This document shows, piece after piece, positions 55,444 through 64,000 of a stretch of DNA of 64,000 nucleotides. Source of the DNA: Chondrus crispus (Eukaryota > Rhodophyta > Florideophyceae > Gigartinales > Gigartinaceae). Both the position numbers and the translations under genes were made by a program. The first letter of the stretch is position 1, and the number at the start of each line of letters is the position of its first letter. A model generated the notes under the pieces. The model worked only from the letters and a program-made list of their open reading frames with translations. It was not told the DNA's origin and made no database searches. The stretch is taken from positions 1-64,000 of the forward strand of contig NW_005178992.1 in the NCBI RefSeq assembly GCF_000350225.1. Reading direction: 5' to 3'.

Positions 55444-57860
55444 TTAGCGTCTTCGTTCTTTTGCACCGAGCTTACGGGTGTCTCTGTGCGCTTGTGCGGG
55501 GTTGAGGGGAATAATATCGGTAAACATTCCCCTCCCCCGCCAGGGACAAATAGGGGCATCTTCTACGAAGTAATCGGATACTTCGTGGCCTTGGATTGCA
55601 ACGTCCGGCCGTTGCAATATTCGAGGGGCGGGGAGAACGGGCTCTCCTCCGCCTCCTTCCGTGGGCTGGGGGTGCGTCTCTCCAGCCCAATCCTGGAGGT
55701 ACATGATGGCATTCTGTACCCCTTGGGGCAACGGGGGTCGGCCCCGGTCGCCTCGCCCATCTCGACGGGGATATCGCGTATCCATCCGACGAGGGTCACG
55801 TCGATCCCTTTGATCGGTCCCCGGGTATCGGTACCCGCCTTCACGAGGGGAAAAACGGACGCCCCTACCCGATCGGCTCGAGTCACCTCGACGCGGGCCT
55901 CGGTCTGCCCGCGTAGACCGCTGGATGAGATTGCGCATTCCGGGGCGCGTCTCCATCTGATAGCCGTAGTTCTTGTACGCCGTGAACTGACGTTGTTCAG
56001 GCGACAGGAACCGGCACGCGTACATTGCGTGGCCGTACGTCCGGCACAGCCAACAAGTGTACGCGCTGCCATCGGTCGACGCGAAAGTCGCTGCGTGGCG
56101 TGCCTCATCATCGGTGAGTCGAGGCAGGTTGGGCAGCCCGCGGTCTCCTTCTCCACGGGAGATATCCAGCTCGGCCATGTTGTGGTTCGGACCACTCGTG
56201 GCCCTTGGCGTGTGCGCGAACGCCGTTGTGAAGCTTCCAGTCGAACCGGTGAAAGCTGGCGTAGGGGGTCGGCCTCCCGCCCGGTCGAAGCCTTGTGTAA
56301 TGAGGACAGGGTCGGCCTGCTACTCATCTTCTCCAATGTGGAGGGCGGTCGCCGGCGAATTCGTTCCGTGCGACCTTGGAGTTCGGACTCCCTTCGCTGC
56401 CGGCTTCGGGTCCGGCAGCGGCAGTCCGCGACGGGCGCGGTAGGTTGTACCCTCGGCCGTTGCGATACGGCGAATCGTTGAGAGTTCGGTCTTCTGTTGT
56501 CCGGGCAACTTTTGCATCGTCTCTGCCACTGCGGCCCGGGTCGCAGTGAACAACCTGCGCACAAAGTAGTGCGCGAGGGCTTGTTCTGAGAACACGGCCG
56601 TGCATCGAAACGCGGCGGATTCCAGCCGGTCTGCGAACGTGTTCTCGGTTTCGTGAGGAAGCTGCCGCGCCAACGCGACAGCATCAAACGCTTCCCCTAG
56701 CACGTCGTCGGTTAAGTAGCGTTTGATAAATTGGTTGACGAGACCAGGCCAGCTCGTGTCGTCATGGAGCTGGCCGGCGCGGAGACTGCGCATGGTGTAA
56801 CTCGTATACAACCGCTCCGCGTCTCGCTGGAGGAAGTGAGCGAAGACACGGATTGCCACACCTTCAGTCAGGTGCTGGGCATTGAGGGTTATCCAGATAT
56901 CCTTCAGGAACGGGACCAACTGAATCCCGTCAGTACCGTCGAAGCTCTTCATCGTGGGACGGAGCCCACGGCAGCGTTGGACGTACTTCGCAATCCGTCC
57001 CGCGTCACCCGAAGTAACGAGCCTCGAGGTTTTGTCCAACCGGTACATGCGGTAGTTCGCGACGGCGCTGAACTCCTGTATCATGGTGTGGACGGGCTCA
57101 AGGCCGGGTTTGGCGGGGCCCAACGTTCCAAACGGCGTGACGGGCAACGTTCGGACGTCGACGGGGCCGGGATGCGCGGTAAGATCCGCTGGCTGGTAGC
57201 CGCCCCAGCGAGGATCGAAGGCGAGAATCGGTTCCCCTGATCCGCGGGCGACTCCCCCACGGCCACGGTCGGGTTCGTTCGGTACCCGTTGGGACTGCTG
57301 CATGCTTCCGGACGCATACGGCAGGGCGTGAGTCTTGGACGCGAAGTTCGCGTCCGCCGTCGGCTTGATGTCTTCCGCCCTCCGACTGGTGACGGCTCCA
57401 GTCGGGGGCCACTCCTGCGCTCCGGATGCGCCCGGAGGAACAGTGGCACCGGGCCCACTCGACGGGGCTCCGGGCGGCCTCTCGGCCGAGGTCTGTTCCA
57501 TCTCACGCGCACGGCGGCGCGCCGAGTTGAGCTCCGCCGCCATGTGGGCGAACGCTCCCATCTGTTTGGCTGATGGGAAGGGTTGCGGGTCGCGTCGGAC
57601 CCCGGAGATTGCACTCACGGGTCGACCCGCTACGTCCACGGCGGGGGAATCGATGCGCGCCTCTTCGACCAGTACCAAACGGGACTGTAGCTGGTCAACG
57701 AGGGCGCGCAGGTTCTCCAAGGACTGAGTTACGCGCTTAAACCTTCGTTCGCGGAGGGAGCGCAACTCATCCATACAGCGGGCGTACACACTGTCGGAGA
57801 CGTCGATACGGAGGGATGTTCGGACATCTTCGGTATACTCTGCGATGCGATCGTACATCG
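55444..57860 (-). pseudogene. A' gag region
   Basis: It encodes an N-terminal helical region (with RSLRERRFKRVTQSLENLR), a Pro/Ala linker, a capsid-like helical domain (VPFLKDIWITLNAQHLTEG to YFVRRLFTATRAAV) and a zinc knuckle CWLCRTYGHAMYAC (CX2CX4HX4C) near 56.04 kb, followed by an Arg/Gly/Asp-rich tail. It has little similarity to E-type gag. About one or two breaks. Confidence 0.8.
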
Positions 57861-58060
57861 CGCGAGCGCGTCCTTCGCAGAAGTCGGGCGACGGTTCGCG
57901 TTCTCGAGGACCAGCGTCGCCGTGGCCTACTCAAACGCGGAGCGCGGCCTCTCGCACATCGGCGGGCTCCGAGCGAATCGAGGTGAGATATTCGCCACTC
58001 ATCTCGACGCGTACGAACACGGAGGTAAACGATAGTCTTCTCGGTTCGATCTTGAGAGTC

Positions 58061-58078
58061 TTCTAGGTCGGGAGACCA
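58061..58078 (-). other. A' primer-binding site
   Basis: On the minus strand TGGTCTCCCGACCTAGAA lies just inside the LTR end (ATTATACTACA, then G). It is identical to the PBS of the E-type elements, although gag, pol and LTRs are otherwise different families. Confidence 0.75.
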
Positions 58079-58079
58079 C

Positions 58080-58500
58080 TGTAGTATAATCACCCCCAAC
58101 GACGAGGGGGTGAGTACTGACAGTTCGGAAAGACCCCGATCGGCGAGAAGATAGAAGCACGGCCCACCCACGGTACCGAACACGGGCTCGAGGTAGCGGT
58201 GGTAGAGCGGGATCGGGGAGGACGTGCGCACGCGCGAGCGGTTCGACGCCTCGACGCCCCGGAGCGGTACTGGGTGACGATCCGGTACCGACGGGCGGAG
58301 GCGGAGCCGGCTCGTGGGCGTGTAACGTGCGTCCTCAACCCGCGCGCGGTGCTACTCTAAGGTAACTAAAGGAAGTACCTCAAATTAAGCGGGCGGACCA
58401 AGGTGGAGGATCCTTGACCAGTCCATGCTTGTCGTCCTCCACCGCCGGCGGTCCGCGCACATTTAATGTACATTGTAGTCTATCATAACTCTACAGTAGT
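58080..58500 (-). repeat. A' 5' LTR (outer end not resolved)
   Basis: The inner edge is TGTAGTATAATC on the top strand (LTR 3' end ...ATTATACTACA). Without a second LTR copy the outer end cannot be fixed; a position between about 58.4 and 58.6 kb is plausible. The stretch is GC-rich and includes a strong inverted repeat at 58393-58456. Confidence 0.55.
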
Positions 58501-58577
58501 GCCGGTCTACTGACACTGTAACGCTGTCAGCCGGCGGGGATGACAGTCCACGTGTAGTACGCGTCCCTTACACGTGG
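58393..58577. repeat. Cluster of three inverted repeats
   Basis: First: GCGGACC..GGTGGAGGA (58393-58410) pairs with TCCTCCACC..GGTCCGC (58435-58456). Second: GCCGG..CTGACA pairs with TGTCAG.CCGGC (58501-58535). Third: CCACGTGTA (58548-58556) pairs with TACACGTGG (58569-58577). All three could form hairpins in either strand. Confidence 0.8.
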
Positions 58578-59597
58578 AGGACACGTGTGTGCGTGCATGG
58601 CTGTAAGGCTCGTTGCCTTACTGTCCCTGATCCGATCCTAATCTATTTCCGTTTGAGGTTATACCACAATTACGATAAGAAAAATATACTTTCCTCGAAT
58701 GTAAAACTGATTCCAGGAGACCAACGCGAATGACAAACTGTGGGGCTCGCTCGTAGTTGAACCCTCTGTTAAATAATTGAAGTAGCCCAGGGCTGAACTT
58801 GATCATGTGGTGGCGAATCTGGCTTTTCTACGGCGTATTTCGTGCGTATTCTTGTAACAGTCACCGGTTTCATTTTGGTCTTAGCTTTTCACTGCTTGTT
58901 CGCTGCTTGTCAGGCTAGCTCATGTCAGCTAGCCTAACAATGTCAACAACGGAGATGTGCGAGTTGTTGTGGGAATGACGCCAAGTTGTCTAAACGGCAC
59001 CGTGGATGTGAATTATGTCTGCGTGCTTGACTCATCGTAGCCGAATAACGCTCCAACGAAGGGGGCTCAACCGCGAATGCTATCATTTGGGGGACTGCTT
59101 TTGTGGCACGTACTGCCAAAAAGTTCTTCTCAAGGATTACGACACGTACGTTTTGGTACCCGTCATAAACGAGGTGGATTTCAGGTTTTCCAAGCCTGCC
59201 CGACTCACGTCATGCAGTTCAGCATCTGCAATGGAAACGTACAGAATTTCAAAATTGCTGTTGTCGTTCTGCGTACGGATGGTGCTGTGGACATGCCTGG
59301 CATTTCTGTTCGAGAAATATATTTGAGTGTTTGCTGCCTCACTGCAGCGGTAGCATGACGTTTCGTCGGAGTGGCTGGAAAGCACAATGGGTCAGAATCA
59401 GAATGAGAGCCGAATGACGACTCGCTCACGAAAGCACGGTCTTGCGAAGGAGATGGATGATGTTCGCCATGCCACAAATGAGAGCCACAGTCATAGAGGA
59501 GTTATTAGCACACGATCTGGACGTGCATGTGAGGGAAGTGTTGTTCCGGGAGTGACCAACGGACATATGTTTCCCTCACCCATTCGAAAAGACCGAC

Positions 59598-60020
59598 ATG
59601 CATTCATACATATGTGACGAGGGAAACATCGACGTGTGTGTGACCGGAATCAGCGAGGTTGCTGCAAGAATCAGTGATGTTGCCTTGCGCATCTGTGACA
59701 TCGCTGAGGGTGATGAATCTGGTCGGGAGGCTGTCAATAATGAAATGGAGGCTGCTGTTGATGGTAATGAGAACGAGGAGGAGGGGTCGAGTGTTGCTGA
59801 TGGTGACGAAGAAGGCGATTCAGAACCAGGACGCAGTGAGGAATGTGGACGGGAGGCGGTCAGTGACGAGACGAAAGTTGATGCTGGTGGTAATGAGGAA
59901 ATGATAGAAGGAGATGACGTGGATTTAGAAGGAGAAGAGGGCCGCAACTCTGATGGGGAGGGTTTCGGTGAAGAATGTGGCGGCTTACAATGGTCCACAG
60001 CCGTTGTTACAGCCTCTTGA
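59598..60020 (+). CDS. Hypothetical acidic ORF
   Basis: This 140-codon frame is very rich in Glu, Asp and Gly (for example NENEEEGSSVADGDEEGD), with two SGREAV/CGREAV units near 59726 and 59846. No domain is recognised. The acidity comes from GA-rich repetitive DNA, and the last third lies in a segment that recurs 250 bp downstream, so a spurious frame is as likely as a gene. Confidence 0.2.
   Translation: MHSYICDEGNIDVCVTGISEVAARISDVALRICDIAEGDESGREAVNNEMEAAVDGNENEEEGSSVADGDEEGDSEPGRSEECGREAVSDETKVDAGGNEEMIEGDDVDLEGEEGRNSDGEGFGEECGGLQWSTAVVTAS
59896..59990 (+). repeat. Direct repeat of about 95 bp, copy 1
   Basis: This copy, beginning GAGGAAATGATAGAAGGAGA and ending GAAGAATGTGGCGG, recurs at 60146-60238 with about eight differences. 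The 155 bp between the copies are unrelated. Confidence 0.85.
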
Positions 60021-60145
60021 TTTGCGATTCTCCTGCTCGTGGGTTTTGCTATTTCACGATCTTGTGACAAATTCAACACCTCACCCGTCCATTTCAACAC
60101 AGCTGGAATTGTCCCCGACAGTATCATCTTCTCATCGAGAGGGAA

Positions 60146-60238
60146 TGAGGAAACGATAGAAGGGGATGATGTAGATTTAGAAGGAGAAGAGGGACGCAAC
60201 TCTGATGGGGAGCGTTTCGGTGAAGAATGTGGCGGTGG
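60146..60238 (+). repeat. Direct repeat of about 95 bp, copy 2
   Basis: Second copy of the 59896-59990 repeat (GAGGAAACGATAGAAGGGGA...). It ends about ten bases before the D LTR, so the LTR inserted at or near the repeat edge. Confidence 0.85.
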
Positions 60239-60247
60239 GATTGAGGG

Positions 60248-61374
60248 GGTAGTGCAATGTGCCTGTCAGGCCAGAACCAGGGTCCAATGGTCCAGCGACA
60301 ACACAACCAACAAACAACAACCAACAAGAGTTGCCGACTGCACAGCTCTACGGAGTGTCCGATTCTCCCTTTCCCTTTAAGTGGGTTTGCGGCCCACAAT
60401 AGCTCAAGTCCCTAATAGGGGGGGGCAAAAGGAAGAGGCCCGCCCCGGGACGAATGGTGGTACACCCTTGTACAGGCAGCTGCTCGGCGAGTTCGGGGCG
60501 GTGATTAGGAAGCCGTGCCTGATGGGTCGTAAAGCCAATGCTCGCGGAGCGCCTGTTACACCTTATACCCTTGATAAGGTCTTCGACGGGGGCGTCGCAA
60601 AGCAGCCCGACGGTAATTAGCAGACACGTAGCAGCGCTGCACCTCCGTACTGCCCGATGGCAAAGTGCCGACACCGGAACGGTCGCAACCTGTATCCGAT
60701 GGAACCAACACTGTCCTGTATACACAACAGGACCTTCGAGGGAGACGTCGTTGGAACAGCCTCCGTCGGTGGACGTAAACAAGTAGCAGCGCTACACCCA
60801 CGTGTCGCCCGATGGCCAAGACACCTACACCGGTCCGGTAGCAACCAAAGCCGATGGCACCAACAACAAACAAAAGAACCAACACAAGAGCCCGATGACT
60901 CCAGTCGTCACAATGCAGATCGCAATCAGGCACTGTGGAACCAACACAAGATAAGGGAATAGAAATAGAGATAGAAATAGAAAAGGACAGGTGAAATAAA
61001 GGAAAAGAAAAGGGAACCCCCGAGCGCAAAGGATAACGTAATCAGTGGTAAAAGGGAGCGTCTTGGGAAAGACGGACTTCGACCAAGGCGATATTCAACT
61101 CTGGCAACTCGGGTTACCTTTACTGACTTGGTGGTCAGAGGGCTAAGGTATATATCGCCCCGCCGGAGCCACTACAGTAGCTTGCGGCGCTAGATCCTAA
61201 ATCTAATCTAGTGTTAGCAAAATTAATGCCAACTAATTAACTAAATAAAATAAAATAATTAAAAATTAAAACTGTGCAATTATTCACACGTGTGTCCCCC
61301 AACCCGGACTACTTTTCATATCCAAATATTTTCCTTTCTTTTCACCCCCCTTTTCAGGTGCGTATTGCACTACA
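60248..61374 (-). repeat. D 3' LTR (long subfamily)
   Basis: About 1127 bp. On the top strand it runs from GTAGTGCAATGTGCC to CGTATTGCACTACA. It is the same length and subfamily as the E2 5' LTR (28757-29883). A run of purines (AAAGGGGGACA on the minus strand) abuts it at 61375-61385, as a polypurine tract should. Confidence 0.88.
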
Positions 61375-63345
61375 TGTCCCCCTTTCGAGCGCTGTTGTGC
61401 GCCGCTCCGCCATCGTATAATCTCCTCGCCGTTTCTCTCACAACCCTACACCGCCGTATCCGGTAAGCGGTGAAAGTGCAAGAGCAAGACGGGCCCCATG
61501 CTTCCTTCTTCCCCGAGCCACTCGAGTGGTGGTACCAAACGCAAGCGCTACGGCGTAGGCTTTTCTTCCACTTCCCACGACCCTCTAAGTCTTCCTTCCA
61601 TCCCTCGATTACCCCCTGATCCCTAACATGCCGGCCCTGTTGGCCACATCGATTCCGATCCTAACGCTCCGTCCTCGCGTCGATACCCTGCTGCGTCGGA
61701 GCTCCACGATAAGGCCATGCTCCTTAGTCCTGAACTTTTTGCTTCCGCTAAATGGTTCTCAGTGGTTGGTGTATGCGCCTACAATGACATTGCTTACTCG
61801 TTTGCCGATGGCGCCGGTATGCTTCCAGGACAAATCCCCCTTCAAGCTATTCGGTCTTACGATTGGTTGGCTCGCATCGCCATTCCTCCCTCCATCCTGT
61901 GTCACACTCCGCCTCGTGGTCGTGCGGTGTTATCGACCCGCTTCATGACTGCTGTGTGCGACAGGCTTGAGCTGCGATTGACGCAGGATCTCATCCCTGT
62001 GGAATTTGGTTGCGACACGTGGCAGTTTCGCACCGAGGGCGAGCAGTCTTACCTCGATAACATGCTGGCCTGGACCTTCGATAACCTTCCTCGTGAAGCT
62101 AACCGCCTTTGGTTCAACCAAAGGACCGTCTCGGGCGACGCTATGATGTGGACCAACGCCATAGCCATAATTCTGGCTAATTTCCGACCTATCAAGCGGG
62201 GTACCATCCCCTTCTTTCAGCGCACAGTGCGCTTCGAACGCCGTATTCGGTCTGACACGAGTTATTTTGTGGCCTACCAGATGTTGGAGGCGCGCCAAAT
62301 CTCGTGGTCCCATTACGCGAATCGTTATCAACGTATTCCGTGGTGGTGGAGCCAATTTGAGGTCTGCCAAGGCTTTTGAGCTGAGCTCGGCCCTGTGTAC
62401 ACGTATTACGGAAGGTATTTACGTGATTTTCGACACGGCCTTTGGGTAGTCTTCCTCACAGAGTGATGTACCAAAGTGGCAGTGACCCTCTTGTGGGAGA
62501 CCTACGACTGCTGGAGGTTGTCGTACTTGCCTCCCCAGCTCATCAGCCTTATGCGACGCCTCGATTATTCGGTTTCCCTGGGCGGTGTTGATGCAGACAC
62601 CGAACTGCACTCTCTCCTCGATAAAATAGAGGAGGTCGATTGGGACTTGATACCGCGTCAAACTTCCTCTCGTTCCTTCGTCCGGCAACGCCCCTCCTTC
62701 TCTCCTGGTCGTGCTCATCGTGGTGCCGGGGACTACGCTTGGTTTAACCCCTGGACGGGATCGCAATGTTCTTGCGACCAGGCGCGTCTGAGTCGGCAGT
62801 ATGGGAGTCAGACGCCCGTTCAGGTTTAAATGCCCGTCTTCCTTGCGGACCCCCGCGAGCGCGACCTCTATCCCAGAGAGCCTTTGCGTTCTCGCCCTGT
62901 GTTACCCGTCTCACCGACTTCACTTCCTGTCGATCCGGCTGACCCCACTCTCCCCGTGAATGCTTCGATAAGGGCGACGAGAGCCCCTGAGTGTGAGGAG
63001 GTCAAATCCCCTTTGAGGTCTCATTCACCTCCAGTGGCCAGGTGTCAACCTGTATCAGAGACGAGAGAGGTCCCCTCGTCAGCTAGCCGGACTGACAGTC
63101 TGTCCGTGCGCGCAACCCCAGAAAGGAAGGGAAATTCTTTGTCCCTTACCCCCTTGGCTCCTCCTGCACTGTATTCCTCTGTGCACGTCCCAGCTCGTCC
63201 CCCTTCTCCTGCGGCTGTTCCAGTTGCCGCTCCCTTGCCACCAATTGCCGACGCAGTCCAATCGACCAGGGGAGGTTTGACCTCCCCGTCCTCTCCGGAT
63301 GTTATCAAAAAGAACGACGGCGCCGCCAGCGTCTATCGCACATTG
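60248..63345 (-). mobile_element. Reverse-oriented E-type element D, 3' end only
   Basis: On the minus strand this is the right-hand end of an E-type element: 3' LTR (60248-61374), polypurine tract, and the region bearing the antisense ORF (which therefore reads on the plus strand here). It stops at about 63345, where the DRG1-like sequence begins, so gag-pol is absent from the window. It is broken, with about four breaks in the antisense ORF. Confidence 0.85.
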
Positions 63346-63354
63346 CAAAATTAA
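61498..63354 (+). pseudogene. D antisense ORF of unknown function
   Basis: This is the third copy of the antisense coding region, on the plus strand because D is reversed. The comparable start MLPSSPSH (61498) lies 124 bp from the LTR edge. It keeps YGVGF, FADGAGMLPGQIPLQAIR, EFGCDTWQF, YLDNMLAW, FERRIRSDTSYFVAYQMLEA, SQFEVCQGF, LLWETYDCW and LDYSVSLGGVDADTEL, then a long Pro/Ser-rich linker. It loses its C-terminal block at the junction near 63345. About four breaks. Confidence 0.72.
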
Positions 63355-64000
63355 AATGTTTGGTCTCCCTAGGATTATCGAGGGTGCTAAGGATGTTGCC
63401 ATCGGAGAGGAAGAGGTTGATAAGTAATTTCAGTGGCATGCCCATGCGATCTCATTCTAATTGTACATGACGAGCCGAAGCCAGTAAGTCACAAGCGCAT
63501 TCTCGAAAAGGAGTTGCAGGGCTTCGGAACTATGTTGAACAAGAAGCCACCTCCAGTAGTGTTTCGGAGGAAGGATCGCGGAGGCATGTCCTTTTGGTCT
63601 GCCGTTCAAGCAGATCTAAAATTTGGAAACTGTCAAAAGCGTTTGTGCAGAATACAGGATCCACAACGCCGATTTTGTTATGCGCGATGAATGGTATGTT
63701 TCAGTCAATGATTCTCTTCTTCTTCTTTGCGCTTCTCCTGTTTGAAAGAATTCCTCTGCGTGCTATTGTTTACAAAGAACCCGGTGCTGACGACTCTGGT
63801 TGCACTTTGCCTCGTCTCACGATTGTATGAATGACTATTCGCCATCACCAGTCGAACTGACGAGATTATCGTTGTTATCGAGGGGAACTGTAGGTATGTG
63901 CCTTCTGCGTACGTATTGAATATGATTGACAAAATTACTACGGAGGAACTTGAAGTCTACCATCTCATGGATCGCTATACTCTCATGTATGGGAAGCTGC
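63346..64000 (+). pseudogene. DRG1-like GTPase gene relic (runs off the window)
   Basis: Sequence starting KIKMFGLPRIIEGAKD matches the G3 region of developmentally regulated GTP-binding proteins (KIQLLDLPGIIEGAKD in the family). It continues with VISVA..CDLILIVHDE, KPVSHKRILEKELQGFG, LNKKPP and FRRKDRGG, then AEYRIHNADFVMRDE and, after an intron, RTDEIIVVIEGN, YVPSAYVLNMIDKITTEEL. The KP.SHK and KDRGG wording favours DRG1 over DRG2. Departures: G3 DLPG reads GLPR, G4 NKID reads NMID, and the frame changes twice (near 63400-63415 and near 63640). It is therefore probably a pseudogene, but an unprocessed one because an intron is kept. The part before G3 is missing at the junction with element D. 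Confidence 0.8.
63694..63851 (+). other. Spliceosomal intron in the DRG1-like relic
   Basis: The 158-bp intron begins GTATGTTTC and ends CATCACCAG. DRG similarity stops at ...FVMRDE just before it and resumes in phase with RTDEIIVVIEGN just after it. It is pyrimidine-rich in its first third. It shows the host's splice-site style. Confidence 0.75.

Larger units (their letters stand above)
51506..58079 (-). mobile_element. Reverse-oriented Ty3/gypsy copy A' (same family as A)
   Basis: Reading on the minus strand from the LTR at about 58.08 kb: PBS, gag (57.9-55.4 kb), retropepsin (about 55.1-54.7 kb), linker, reverse transcriptase (about 53.95-53.3 kb), RNase H (about 53.2-52.75 kb), integrase zinc finger (about 52.1 kb) and core (52.0-51.5 kb). 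It ends in the palindrome at 51.5 kb. It is the best copy of family A in the window and the reference that shows A's pieces to be one element. It is broken, with about six breaks. Confidence 0.87.
58580..60145. other. Unassigned region between A' and D
   Basis: About 1.6 kb with no recognisable gene. Frames at 59015-59358 overlap on the same strand and share no motif I know. An acidic frame lies at 59598-60020 (separate entry). This may be host sequence or an older, unrecognised repeat. Confidence 0.45.

Noticed and set aside
55180-56481. 433-codon plus-strand frame opposite A' gag
   Set aside because: It is a shadow of the GC-rich gag/protease region on the other strand. Its Arg/Ser/Val-rich composition and lack of counterpart elsewhere argue against a gene.

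Overview
This is a eukaryotic chromosome segment made almost entirely of nested mobile elements. The evidence is spliceosomal-type architecture in the one host-like gene fragment (a GT-AG intron in a DRG1-type GTPase relic at the right end), TATA boxes, and Ty3/gypsy LTR retrotransposons with gag, pol and chromodomains. Base composition is intermediate. An alga or other protist fits, with a red alga as one possibility, but nothing here fixes the lineage.

Layout. 1-800: unassigned flank. About 800-28756: an old Ty3/gypsy element (called A here) cut into pieces by later insertions: a solo LTR (2488-3526, target duplication GTTAT), a 9.1-kb DNA transposon (3554-12635, target duplication CGTG) and a full-length Ty3/gypsy element E1 (13411-28168, target duplication ATCAG). 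28757-44233: a second element, E2, also inserted in A and itself hit by a reverse-oriented solo LTR (39625-40668, target duplication CCCTC). The LTR at 43269-44233 runs straight into a third internal region, C (44234 to about 51490). C meets a reverse-oriented A-family copy, A' (about 51506-58079 plus its LTR), inside a 50-bp near-perfect palindrome. 58.5-60.2 kb is unassigned. 60248 to about 63345 is the 3' end of a reverse-oriented E-type element, D. 63346-64000 is a degraded DRG1-like GTPase gene.

Two things stand out. First, the 9.1-kb DNA transposon has about 400-bp, nearly identical terminal inverted repeats. Its two genes diverge from a central control region: leftward a ParB-like domain joined to a permuted (DPPY first) DNA methyltransferase, rightward a large DUF7869-type protein with RNase-H-like candidate catalytic residues and a basic Ser/Pro-rich N-terminal region. 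A self-encoded DNA methyltransferase paired with a putative transposase in one TIR element is the best candidate for an undescribed system. Both genes carry reading-frame interruptions in this copy.

Second, the E-type chromodomain retrotransposons carry a conserved open reading frame on the antisense strand between pol and the 3' LTR. It is present in three copies (E1, E2, D), each with a comparable start 107-124 bp inside the LTR edge. I recognise no function for it. The retroelement copies are treated as fossils: E1 looks nearly whole with a few breaks; A, A', C, E2 and D are broken.
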